Source: Verminephrobacter eiseniae EF01-2
GTDB lineage: Bacteria; Pseudomonadota; Gammaproteobacteria; Burkholderiales; Burkholderiaceae_C
DNA: 64,000 nt
NCBI RefSeq assembly: GCF_000015565.1
Contig: NC_008786.1
Span: 4,204,501 to 4,268,500 of the forward strand
Direction of reading: 5' to 3'
Positions 54,756-63,019 of the stretch are shown in pieces. Positions within the stretch are counted from its first letter, which is position 1; each line of letters starts with the position of its first letter. The translations under genes were made by a program, and so were the position numbers. A model generated the notes under the pieces. It was not told the DNA's origin. It did no database searches and saw only the letters and a program-made list of their open reading frames with translations.

Positions 54756-55997
54756 ATGACAACCTCACCCACTATGCCCGACGGGCAGCGCCAGCGCGCC
54801 CCAAGCAGTGGCCCGCTCGATGGCATTCGCGTACTGGACCTGACTTCGGTCGTTCTCGGGCCCCTGGCGACCCAGGTACTCGCGGACCTGGGCGCCGACG
54901 TGATCAAGATCGAAGGCCCAGAAGGCGACATGATGCGTGCCAACGGTGTGTCGCAGCACGCCGGAATGAGCTCCATCTACTTGGCGCTGAACCGGAACAA
55001 GCGCTCGGTCGTGCTCGACCTCAAGAATGAGGAAGGCGTCGCAGCGCTGAGGCACCTGATCGCGCAGGCGGACGTGCTCGTGCACAACATGCGCGTGGCC
55101 GCCATCGAGCGGCTGGGCTTCGGCTATGAGGCCGTGGCAGCACTGAATCCGCGCTTGGTCTACTGCATGGCCACCGGTTTCGGGCAGGACGGACCGTACA
55201 AGGACAAGCCCGCTTTCGACGACATCATCCAGGCGGGCTCCGGCTTGGTATCCCTGAACACGAACGGCGGCAACCGGCCGGAGTATGTGCCCAGCCTGAT
55301 CGCCGACAAGACTACGGGGCTCGTGCTGGCCAACGCAGTGCTGGCGGCTCTACTGCACCGCGAGCGCCGCGGCGTGGGACAGTGCGTGGAAGTGCCGATG
55401 CTGGAGACGATGGCCAGCTTCGTGCTGGCCGAGCACATGGGTGGCATGACGTTCGAAGGTTCCACGGAAAGCGCGGGCTATGCGCGCTTGTTGCACGGCG
55501 GCCGACGGCCCTTGCAGACCCGGGACGGCTGGATCTGCGCGCTCCCCTACACCGATCGCCACTGGCGCGCCTTCTTTCATGCGGTCGGCCGGGACGACAT
55601 TGGCGATGACTGCCGGGTTGCAGACAAATCTCAGCGAAACGCCAACATCCGCAAGCTCTACCAGCGACTGGCTGAACTCATTCTTGAGCGCACGACAGCC
55701 GAATGGATGGACCTCTTTGAGCAATTGGACATTCCAGCGACACCCATCCATGCACTCGGCGACCTGCCGGAACACCCGCATCTGAAAGCGGTCGGGCTGT
55801 TCCAGGAAACGCATCACCCGACGGAGGGCCCGCTCAGGGAGATCCGTCCGCCGATGCGGTTTTCAGCCACGCCGCTCTCCTTGCGGCGGCACGCGCCCAG
55901 CCTGGGCGAGCACACCCACGAAGTCTTGCTGGAAGCCGGCTTCACGCGCGAAGAGATGACGCGCGTCGTGGCAACAACGGCAACCGCGGTTGATTGA
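54756..55997 (+). CDS. Class III CoA-transferase (CaiB/BaiF family)
   Basis: A 413-residue CoA-transferase. It opens GPLDGIRVLDLTSVVLGPLATQVLADLGADVIKIEGPEGD, the family signature, then NRNKRSVVLDLKNEEG, TGFGQDGPY and the putative catalytic Asp in FDDIIQAGSG. It moves CoA between acids, for example from succinyl-CoA to the pathway substrate. It lies between the truncated hydratase and an acyl-CoA dehydrogenase in the same direction, so the two may act in sequence. The ATG at 54756 precedes the conserved domain by about 25 residues. Confidence 0.92.
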   Translation: MTTSPTMPDGQRQRAPSSGPLDGIRVLDLTSVVLGPLATQVLADLGADVIKIEGPEGDMMRANGVSQHAGMSSIYLALNRNKRSVVLDLKNEEGVAALRHLIAQADVLVHNMRVAAIERLGFGYEAVAALNPRLVYCMATGFGQDGPYKDKPAFDDIIQAGSGLVSLNTNGGNRPEYVPSLIADKTTGLVLANAVLAALLHRERRGVGQCVEVPMLETMASFVLAEHMGGMTFEGSTESAGYARLLHGGRRPLQTRDGWICALPYTDRHWRAFFHAVGRDDIGDDCRVADKSQRNANIRKLYQRLAELILERTTAEWMDLFEQLDIPATPIHALGDLPEHPHLKAVGLFQETHHPTEGPLREIRPPMRFSATPLSLRRHAPSLGEHTHEVLLEAGFTREEMTRVVATTATAVD

Positions 55998-56017
55998 AAC
56001 CCCTTGAGGAACGTATC

Positions 56018-57184
56018 GTGAATTTCAAACTGGAAGAAGAACACCAGATGATCCAGGACTTGGTGGCCCGCTTTGTGCGCGAGCAGTTGATGCCACTGGA
56101 ATCGTCAGCGCTGGCACGGGAGGCATCGACCGGCGTGCTGGCACTGCTGCCGGAGGAGCAGGAACGGCTCGACGCGCTGTCGCGCGAACTGGGCCTGTGG
56201 GGACTGGACGCGCCCGCCGAGATGGACGGCCACGACCTGCCGGTGGTCGCGATGGTCGGCGTGAACGAAGAGCTGGGCAAAACCATCACGCCCTACGACT
56301 TGCCGCCCGACTCCCCCAATCTGCGCATGCTGATGCAGACCGCCAACGCCAGCCAGCGGGAACGGTATCTGGCCCCTTATGCACGGGGCGAGACCGCCTC
56401 GGCGATCGCGATCTCGGAGCCCGGTGCCGGCGGCGATCCGTCGATGATGAGCACACGGGCGGTGCGCGAGGGCGACGACTGGACCCTCAACGGCCGCAAG
56501 ATCTGGATCAGCAAGGCCGACAAGGCCGACTGGACCATCGTGATGGTCGTCACCGACAAGGCACTGGGCGCGCGCGGCGGCATCTCGGCCTTCATCGTCG
56601 ACAAGGGCACGCCCGGCTTCAAGGTGGAGCGGCGCATTCCTATGATTGGAGGGGTCTCCACCTACGAAGTGGTACTGGAAGACTGCCGTGTGCCCGGCAC
56701 CCAGCTCCTGGGTCAGGAAGGCGCCGGTTTCGCGCCGATGCAGGCGCGCCTGTCCAGCCGACGGGTGCAGATGGCCGCCTGGTGCATTGGCCGCGCGCAG
56801 CGGGCGCTCGACATGATCTGCGAATACGCGCCGCAGCGGCGGACCTTCGGCGCACCCCTGGCGGAGCGCCAGGCCATCCAGTGGTGGGTCGCAGACGCCG
56901 CCACCCGCATTCACGCCTGTCGGCTCATGACCTATGACGCAGCGGCCCGCATCGACGCCGGCGACGAGGCGCGCACGCAGGTTTCCATGATCAAGGTCTT
57001 CGCGACCGAGATGGCCTGGGAAGTCATCGACCGGGCCATGCAGGCCCTGGGCGCGATGGGCATGACCAAGGAGCTGCCCCTGCAGCAGATGGCCAACGAA
57101 ACCCGGCTGATGCGCATCTACGAAGGCCCGAGCGAAGTGCACCGGTGGGTGATCGCGCGGGACCTCCTGGGACTCAAGCGCTGA
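56018..57184 (+). CDS. Acyl-CoA dehydrogenase
   Basis: A 388-residue flavoenzyme that introduces a 2,3-double bond into acyl-CoA and passes electrons to ETF. Motifs: AIAISEPGAGGDPSMMST (FAD region), RKIWISKADKADWTIV, RRTFGAPLAERQAIQWWVAD, and the C-terminal catalytic Glu in MRIYEGPSEVHRWVIARDLL. A GTG at 56018 with GAGG eight bases upstream is the likely start; it lies 20 bp after the CoA-transferase stop. An in-frame TTG overlapping that stop is the alternative. The order CoA-transferase then dehydrogenase is a common catabolic pair. Confidence 0.92.
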   Translation: MNFKLEEEHQMIQDLVARFVREQLMPLESSALAREASTGVLALLPEEQERLDALSRELGLWGLDAPAEMDGHDLPVVAMVGVNEELGKTITPYDLPPDSPNLRMLMQTANASQRERYLAPYARGETASAIAISEPGAGGDPSMMSTRAVREGDDWTLNGRKIWISKADKADWTIVMVVTDKALGARGGISAFIVDKGTPGFKVERRIPMIGGVSTYEVVLEDCRVPGTQLLGQEGAGFAPMQARLSSRRVQMAAWCIGRAQRALDMICEYAPQRRTFGAPLAERQAIQWWVADAATRIHACRLMTYDAAARIDAGDEARTQVSMIKVFATEMAWEVIDRAMQALGAMGMTKELPLQQMANETRLMRIYEGPSEVHRWVIARDLLGLKR

Positions 57185-57250
57185 CCTCGGGCGCTTGAGT
57201 CCCTGCCCCAGCAACGGTTCACAACCCATGAAATCAAAAAAGGAGACAGC

Positions 57251-58240
57251 ATGACTTTCGCATCACTTAACCGCCGCCGCATGTTAGCCGGACTCTGCGT
57301 GGCATCCGCTGAGGCCTCTTGACCCGCCCTGGCACTGGCATCTGACGCCTTCCCGTCCAAACCGCTGCGCTTCGTCGTTCCGTTTCCGCCGGGCAGCGGC
57401 ACCGACACGACGGCTCGGCTGTTCGCCCGGAAGATTGGCGAGATTACTGGACAGGGCGTCGCTGTAGAGAATAAGGCCGGCGGCAACGGCTTCATCGCGG
57501 TACAGAGCCTGTTGAGTGCACCGGCCGATGGGCACACGGTTTTCATCGGCAGCAATTCGACTCTCTCCACCAATGCAGCCCTGTTCAAGAAGCTGCCGTA
57601 CGACCCGCTGAAAGACTTCGCGCCCATCAGCCTGCTCTCGCGCGGCGCCTGCGTCGTCATCGTCCCGGCCAATTCCAGGTACCAGACGCTGAAAGACCTG
57701 ATCGACGATGCGCACAAACGGCCCGGCGCGTTGAACTACGGGTCCGGCTCCATTTCCTACAGGCTCTACTCGGAATGGCTCAACGAGATGGTGGGCATGA
57801 AGACCACCGAGATTCCCTTCAAGGGGGCAGGGGCAGCCATCAATGCAATTGTCTCGGGCGAGGTGGACTTTGCGGTGGTGGACGCTAGTGGCGCTATCGA
57901 ATTGATTGTCGGCGGGCGGGTTCGCGGTTTGGCATTCACCGCGCCGGATCGAAGTCCACTGATCCCGAATGTTCCGAATGCATCGGAAGCGGGCATCCCC
58001 AATTTCCTGGCCTACAACTGGGTAGCGGCAGCTGTGTCCGCAAAGACGCCCGCTGCCATCGTTGAAAAACTGATCGCCCTATTCCAGCAAGTGGGCGCCG
58101 CACTCGACGTCCGGGAGTACTACTCGCGTCAGTCCACGTCGCTGCTCATGACGCCGCCGGCCGATCTGACGCGCTACCAGAAGGAAGAGATCGACCGGTG
58201 GAAGCGGTTGGCTCAGACGGTGAACATCGAACAACAGTGA
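57251..58240 (+). pseudogene. Bug/TctC-type solute-binding protein with in-frame stop
   Basis: The ATG with GGAGAC ribosome site opens MTFASLNRRRMLAGLCVASAEAS and then meets TGA at 57320-57322; the frame continues PALALASDAFPSKPLRFVVPFPPGSGTDTTARLFARKIGE and runs intact to 58240. The Bug fold features are all there (RFVVPFPPGSGTD, PNVPNASEAGIPNF). The stop lies in the signal peptide, so no secreted product is expected. A single base change would restore the gene. Bug proteins bind carboxylates for tripartite tricarboxylate or other importers. Confidence 0.8.
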
Positions 58241-58301
58241 GAGCGCCGAAGGCCCGTAGTGGCATCGGCGTCCAAAAAGAAAAAGCAAGCATGGGTATCC
58301 G

Positions 58302-58517
58302 ATGGGGCCGTTCCAGGTGACGGACCTGGTCGGCGGCGACATCGGCTGAGCCACGCGCAAGCGCCGCGCCGCCACGCGCGGCCCGGCGGAACGCTACGTG
58401 CAAATCGCCGACCGCATCTGCGAGCGGGGCTGGTTCGGGCAGAAGACCGGACGCGGCTACTACCTATCCGAAGGCGGCTCGTGCGCCGATCCTTTGCGTC
58501 CACCAAACGACACGTAA
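58302..58517 (+). pseudogene. 3-hydroxyacyl-CoA dehydrogenase C-terminal remnant
   Basis: The frame reads MGPFQVTDLVGGDIG, a TGA at 58347-58349 where the family has Trp, then ATRKRRAATRGPAERY, IADRICERGWFGQKTGRGYY and a stop at 58515-58517. GPF and the GxFGQKTGxGYY motif are hallmarks of the C-terminal domain of FadB-type dehydrogenases. The NAD domain is absent. It is a decayed fragment between the Bug pseudogene and the next TetR gene. The stretch 58518-58850 after it shows nothing I recognise. Confidence 0.7.
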
Positions 58518-58850
58518 CAGTCGACACCCGCAGTCGAGAAGTTGACCGTCACCATGCCGGCAGGACCGGGACGCTTGGCATGCGTCGCGCAACTCAGGCT
58601 CGTGGTGATTCCCAACTGAAAGACCAGACTCGGACCATTGCGCGCTGCAGCCCCTCATCGGACGGCATCAGCCCCATCGTTCGCGCCGAGCACGCCGTTG
58701 GGTGATCAATGTGACGCGGCGATGCGCCCATTGTGAACGCTTGCCAATCGCCCACCATTTGGTGATCTGACCCTGAAGAGCAGTGTGCGCCCCGTTTTTG
58801 GCGCATTGGCTCAGACAACTCAGCATCAAGGGTTAACACCAATCATCATT
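58518..58850. other. Non-coding or decayed stretch before the second TetR gene
   Basis: About 330 bp without a convincing gene on either strand; the open frames are short and show no family motif. It probably contains the promoter of the TetR gene at 58889 and the remains of the upstream dehydrogenase locus. Confidence 0.5.
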
Positions 58851-58873
58851 AACTTGCGATACATACCGCAAAT
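58851..58873. promoter_or_regulatory. Candidate autoregulatory operator of the 58889 TetR gene
   Basis: AACTTGC, a 10-bp spacer and GCAAAT form an inverted repeat with one mismatch, ending 15 bp before the ATG. Spacer and distance to the start match the site before the paralogous TetR gene at 53018. Confidence 0.55.
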
Positions 58874-58888
58874 AAATATGATGACCAC

Positions 58889-59566
58889 ATGCAATGCTTG
58901 CACACACAGTCTTCTGAAGCACCCGGCGCCGCGACCGATGCTGCCCGCGTGCGACGCACCCAAGCCGAACGCGTCGCAGAGTCAGACCGCCGCTTAATGG
59001 AGGCAACCATTCGGCTAATCGCCCGCATCGGCTACACCCACACCACGCTCGAGTCAATCGGCATCGAGGCCGGCTACAGCCGCGGCCTAGTTCAACACCG
59101 GTTCGGCAGCAAAGAACGGCTGCTGGAAGAACTGGTCAACAAGATCGCCACGGACCACCGAGTGCGGTTGCTGGCACGGCTGAAAGGACTGCGCGGTATG
59201 GCAGCGCTGTCCTGCGAGATCGACTGTTATCTCGAAGGCATGGACACACCGCCCGAAAGTTCTCGTGCGTTCTTCATGCTGATGCAGGAGTCAATCGGCC
59301 CCGCACCACGCGTACGGAGTACCTTCGCTGCCATCAGTGTCCGCTGGCACCGGGCTTTGGCAGGCCAGATCGAAGCAGGCCAACAGGCCGGCCAGATCCG
59401 CCCCGACATCAACCCGGCGCGTGAGGCACAACTGCTGATTGCTGCACTGCGCGGCCTGCGCATGCAGTCCATGCTGAGCCCGCAAACCAGCAACATCGCG
59501 CTTGCCATCCAAGCCCTCAAGAACGACCTGCACACAAGACTAGCGGCCGCCTGCGCCGAACGCTAG
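58889..59566 (+). CDS. TetR/AcrR family regulator (paralogue B)
   Basis: A 225-residue repressor almost the same as paralogue A through the HTH (RVRRTQAERVAESDRRLMEATIRLIARIGY) and the GLRMQSML end of the ligand domain; it differs mostly in the N-terminal leader and C-terminal tail. It precedes the Bug-DUF35-thiolase-hydratase-SDR operon by 91 bp in the same direction and is likely its regulator. Confidence 0.9.
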   Translation: MQCLHTQSSEAPGAATDAARVRRTQAERVAESDRRLMEATIRLIARIGYTHTTLESIGIEAGYSRGLVQHRFGSKERLLEELVNKIATDHRVRLLARLKGLRGMAALSCEIDCYLEGMDTPPESSRAFFMLMQESIGPAPRVRSTFAAISVRWHRALAGQIEAGQQAGQIRPDINPAREAQLLIAALRGLRMQSMLSPQTSNIALAIQALKNDLHTRLAAACAER

Positions 59567-59657
59567 CCCGCCCCCGCCGGACCTGTCCGCGCGACTAAAC
59601 GACGACGGCCAAGCCCTACCCACACCACCTGAACATCATTTCGCAAGGAGACAAACC

Positions 59658-60632
59658 ATGAAAACGCGGCATATCCGGATCGTGCTCAGTTGCGCATTGC
59701 TGAGCCTGACCACAACCCTCACACAGGCTGCGGAGTTTCCCAGCATGCCCGTACGGATCGTGGTGGGCTACGCCACCGGCGGCGCCTCGGACATCGTCGC
59801 CCGGCTGCTGCAGCCCGAACTGCAGCAGCGCCTGGGCCAACCCGTCATCATCGATAACCGACCTGGCGCCAACGGCAACATTGCCAATGAAGTGGTCGCT
59901 CGCGCCGAAACCGATGGTCATACGCTGCTGCTCGGCAACCCTGGCCCATTGGTCATGAACAGCTTCCTCTACAAGCAACAGCTGATCGACCCGGCTAAAG
60001 CCTTCGTCCCAGTGACGCAGCTCACCGAAAGCCCAATGGTCGTCGTCGTGCCTGCCGCATCGCCGGCCCGGTCGCTGCAGGAACTACTTGATCTGGCTAA
60101 ACAAAAGTCTGGGGGCCTGTCTTACGGGTCCGCCGGCAATGGCAGTTCGATGCATCTGGCCGGAGCAACACTGCAGATGCGCTCCGGAGCACCTCTCGTG
60201 CACGTGCCCTACAAAGGTACCGGTCCAGCCATGACAGACCTGCTGGCAGGCACGCTGGATTTCATGCCCGACAGCCGCTCCACCACCATGCCCTTCATCC
60301 GCGACGGGCGCCTGCGTCCACTGGCCGTCACCGGTGCGCAACGCGTCGCAGACCTGCCGGACGTCCCCACCGTCGCTGAAGCCGGCGTGCCAGGCTTCAA
60401 GGTCACCACCTGGCTGGGCATCGTCGCCCCTGCTGGCACACCGTCCGAGCGCGTGCAGCGCCTCTATGAGGCGTTCAGGGCGGCCTTGCAAGCCCCCGCA
60501 GTCAAGGCACGGCTCGAGGAACTGGGGACCTATCCCGTCGGCAGTACGCCCAAGGCTTTCGCCCAAGCCCTGGATAGCGAGCGTCAGGAAGCCCGTCAAC
60601 TCGTACAAAAGACAGGAATGAAGATCGAATGA
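59658..60632 (+). CDS. Bug/TctC-type tripartite tricarboxylate solute-binding protein
   Basis: A 324-residue periplasmic protein. A signal peptide (CALLSLTTTLTQAAEFP) is followed by PVRIVVGYATGGASDIVARLLQPEL, the Bug motif, DNRPGANGNIA, and LPDVPTVAEAGVPGF near the C-terminus. It binds a carboxylate; no TctAB membrane genes are in this window, as is usual for the large Bug family. The ATG follows AAGGAG. The stop overlaps the DUF35 gene as ATGA, so it is cotranslated with the catabolic genes and the ligand is likely the pathway substrate. Confidence 0.92.
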   Translation: MKTRHIRIVLSCALLSLTTTLTQAAEFPSMPVRIVVGYATGGASDIVARLLQPELQQRLGQPVIIDNRPGANGNIANEVVARAETDGHTLLLGNPGPLVMNSFLYKQQLIDPAKAFVPVTQLTESPMVVVVPAASPARSLQELLDLAKQKSGGLSYGSAGNGSSMHLAGATLQMRSGAPLVHVPYKGTGPAMTDLLAGTLDFMPDSRSTTMPFIRDGRLRPLAVTGAQRVADLPDVPTVAEAGVPGFKVTTWLGIVAPAGTPSERVQRLYEAFRAALQAPAVKARLEELGTYPVGSTPKAFAQALDSERQEARQLVQKTGMKIE

Positions 60633-61027
60633 CTATCTCGACACGCACATCACCAACTCCGGAAGCGCCGCAGCTGCAGCTTGCACTCTGTGCGCGCTGC
60701 TCGGGCCTGAGCTTCCCGCCACAGGTTCCGGGTTGCCACCATTGCGGTGCACCCGCCAGCGAGCTGCACATGCAGGACTACGAAGGGCCGCTGCGCCTGC
60801 TGAACTTCGTCACCGTCCACGCGACCTTGACGCCCGGCCTTCCGGTACCAGCCGTCATCGGCGAGGTGGCCCTGGCACCGGATCTGGTCGAGGAAGTGCT
60901 CATCGACGTCGGCAGCGAAGACGAACTGCGTCTGGGCATGGCCCTGGAGCCAGTCTGGCAGCCCGGGAAGGCTCAAAGTGACGGCACTTGGGTGTTCCGT
61001 GCACCTGCAGCGGAGGTGGCATCTTGA
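60629..61027 (+). CDS. DUF35 zinc-ribbon/OB-fold protein (intact paralogue)
   Basis: A 132-residue protein with a zinc ribbon CX2CX11CX2C (Cys21, 24, 36, 39) followed by an OB-fold (PLRLLNFVTVHATLTPGLPVPAVIGEVAL). It is the presumed partner of the thiolase-fold protein that follows, as in Ltp2/ChsH2-DUF35. It overlaps the Bug gene (ATGA) and the thiolase-like gene (TTGA), so the three are tightly coupled. Compared with the copy at 49646, its reading frame is uninterrupted. Confidence 0.88.
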   Translation: MTISTRTSPTPEAPQLQLALCARCSGLSFPPQVPGCHHCGAPASELHMQDYEGPLRLLNFVTVHATLTPGLPVPAVIGEVALAPDLVEEVLIDVGSEDELRLGMALEPVWQPGKAQSDGTWVFRAPAAEVAS

Positions 61028-62178
61028 ACCGGCTGCTGCGTGAACGCACCGTCTACGTCGTGGGCATCGGCATGCACGCCTATGGCTTCCCATCGGAAAC
61101 ACCTTATGTGCAACTGGGCCTGCAGGCTGTCCGAGAAGCCCTGGACGATGCCGACTTGGCCTGGCCCCAGGTGCAAAGCGCCGTGGTCGGCACGGCGGCC
61201 CTGGGCATGGCCGCTGGCCGTGTGATGCTGCGCCACCTGGGCTCGACTGGCCTGGAGGTGCTGCAGGTCGAGAACGCCTCGGCGTCCGGCTCCACGGCTT
61301 TCCGCCTGGCCTGCCTGCAAGTCGCCAGCGGCGAGCGCGACGTGGTGCTTGCGTTGGGCGTCGACAAGTTCGGCGATGGCCGCCGCGCGGCCCTCAAGGA
61401 CGGACTGCCTCCACTGAGTCCAACCTCGCATGTGCCGCTGGTGAAATTCGCGCTGTTGGCGCGTCGCTGCATGCGCGAGCAAGGATTGACGTTGCACGAC
61501 ATGGCCCGCGTGGCCGTCAAGAACCATGGCAACGCTGCGCGCAACCCCTATGCGCAGTTCCGCAAGCCACGCACGCTGGAGCAAGTGCTGGCCTCGCCGC
61601 GCGTGGTCGGCGATCTCACCGCGCTGCAATGCTGCCCACGGGGAGAAGGCGCCGCCGCGGTCATCGTGGTGTCAGAAGACGGGCTGCGCCGCCTCGACCT
61701 GGCGCGCACGCGCGCCGTTCAGGTGCTGGCCTCCGTCGCCAGCAGCGAGGAACTAACGCCGGAAGGCTCGCCACCGCTGGTCGAACTGGTGCGCAAATCC
61801 TCGGCGGCGGCGCTGTCGCAAGCCGGCATCGTGCCCAAGGATCTGGACATCGTGGAACTGCACGATGCCTTCTCCATAGAGGAACTGCTCTATACCGAGG
61901 CCATCGGTATCTGCGAAACCGGCGAAGGCGCGGCCTACGTGGCCCGAGGCGCAGCCGACATCGACGGTGGGGCTTGCGCCATCAATCCTTCCGGCGGCCT
62001 GATCGGCATGGGCCATCCGCTGGGACCAACCGGCGTCGGGCAGATCGCGGAGATCACGCGCCAGTTGCGCGGCGAGGCCACGGGACGCCAGCACCCCGGT
62101 GCGCGCCTGGCCTTGGCCCACATGATCGGCCTGGGCTCGGTCGCCGTGGCCCATGTGCTGGCTCGCGCCGGAACCTGA
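61024..62178 (+). CDS. Thiolase-fold protein (SCP2/Ltp2-like), second copy
   Basis: A 384-residue protein paralogous to that at 50006-51157, sharing SETPYVQLGL, QVENASASGSTAF, LHDAFSIEELLY and GGLIGMGHPLGPTG. The Cys of true thiolases is again replaced (Ala-Ser-Ala-Ser). With the DUF35 partner it would act as a retro-aldolase or lyase on beta-hydroxyacyl-CoA. A TTG at 61024 preceded by a perfect GGAGGTG site is the start and overlaps the DUF35 stop; no ATG serves this frame nearby. Confidence 0.85.
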   Translation: MNRLLRERTVYVVGIGMHAYGFPSETPYVQLGLQAVREALDDADLAWPQVQSAVVGTAALGMAAGRVMLRHLGSTGLEVLQVENASASGSTAFRLACLQVASGERDVVLALGVDKFGDGRRAALKDGLPPLSPTSHVPLVKFALLARRCMREQGLTLHDMARVAVKNHGNAARNPYAQFRKPRTLEQVLASPRVVGDLTALQCCPRGEGAAAVIVVSEDGLRRLDLARTRAVQVLASVASSEELTPEGSPPLVELVRKSSAAALSQAGIVPKDLDIVELHDAFSIEELLYTEAIGICETGEGAAYVARGAADIDGGACAINPSGGLIGMGHPLGPTGVGQIAEITRQLRGEATGRQHPGARLALAHMIGLGSVAVAHVLARAGT

Positions 62179-62186
62179 AGAAACAT

Positions 62187-62978
62187 ATGGATTACTCGAC
62201 CCTGTTGTACGAAGTCGCCGAGGGAGTGGCGTTGATCCGGCTGAACCGCCCGGAGCGCATGAATGCCATCGGCGGCGCTATGAAAACAGAACTCCGGCAG
62301 GCCCTGCTCGAGCGTGCGCGCCAGGACCCGCAAGTGCGCTGCGTGATCCTCACGGGTGCGGGCGAGCGGGCCTTCTGCGCGGGCGCCGATATCAAGGAGC
62401 GCGCCGGTCAGGCCTTGCCCCAGCCGGAATACCACCTGCAGCAGAAGGCAACGCTCGCGCTGTTCCGCGAGATGGAACAGTTCGAGAAACCGCTGATCGC
62501 CGCGATCAACGGCGTCGCCATGGGTGGCGGGCTGGAGATCGCGCTGTGCTGCGACGTGCGTATCGCCGCGCGCGGCGCCCGGCTGGGCTTGCCCGAGGCC
62601 AAGATCGGCGCCTTGCCCGCGGCGGGCGGCACGCAGCGGCTGCCACGCCTGGTCGGCCCTGGCATCGCCAAGGAACTGATGCTCACGGGCGACGCCATCG
62701 GCGCCGAGCGCGCGCTGGCCATCGGCCTGATCAACCAAGTGGTCGAACCCGAGGCGCTGCTGCCCACGGCACTGGCCATGGCTTCACGCATGGCGGCCAA
62801 CGCGCCGCTGGCGCTGCGCCACATCAAGCATGCCGTCGACCAGGGCATGCAGGTCGGTATCGACGCAGGACTGGAGTACGAGCGCTATGCCGCCGCGCTG
62901 GTGGTGTCCAGCGAAGACCGGCTGGAAGGCATGCGCGCCTTCGTCGAAAAGCGCCAGCCCCGATTCATTGGCCGCTGA
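62187..62978 (+). CDS. Enoyl-CoA hydratase
   Basis: A 263-residue crotonase-fold enzyme with both catalytic Glu (AMGGGLEIALCCD and LGLPEAKIGALPAAGGTQRLP), the oxyanion motif AGERAFCAGADIKER and C-terminal EGMRAFVEKRQPRFIGR. It would make the 3-hydroxyacyl-CoA that a retro-aldolase could cleave. It starts 8 bp after the thiolase-like gene with ATG at 62187. It is a functional counterpart of the hydratase at 46324-47094. Confidence 0.93.
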   Translation: MDYSTLLYEVAEGVALIRLNRPERMNAIGGAMKTELRQALLERARQDPQVRCVILTGAGERAFCAGADIKERAGQALPQPEYHLQQKATLALFREMEQFEKPLIAAINGVAMGGGLEIALCCDVRIAARGARLGLPEAKIGALPAAGGTQRLPRLVGPGIAKELMLTGDAIGAERALAIGLINQVVEPEALLPTALAMASRMAANAPLALRHIKHAVDQGMQVGIDAGLEYERYAAALVVSSEDRLEGMRAFVEKRQPRFIGR

Positions 62979-63019
62979 TCCGTATTCATCTCTTCACAAG
63001 CACACAAGGAAAACAACGC

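Noticed and set aside
57320..58349. Possible reading of TGA as an amino acid (two in-frame TGA codons, one at a conserved Trp)
   Set aside because: TGA is the normal stop of many intact genes here and both cases sit in a decaying stretch; there is no selenocysteine context. Nonsense mutation is simpler.
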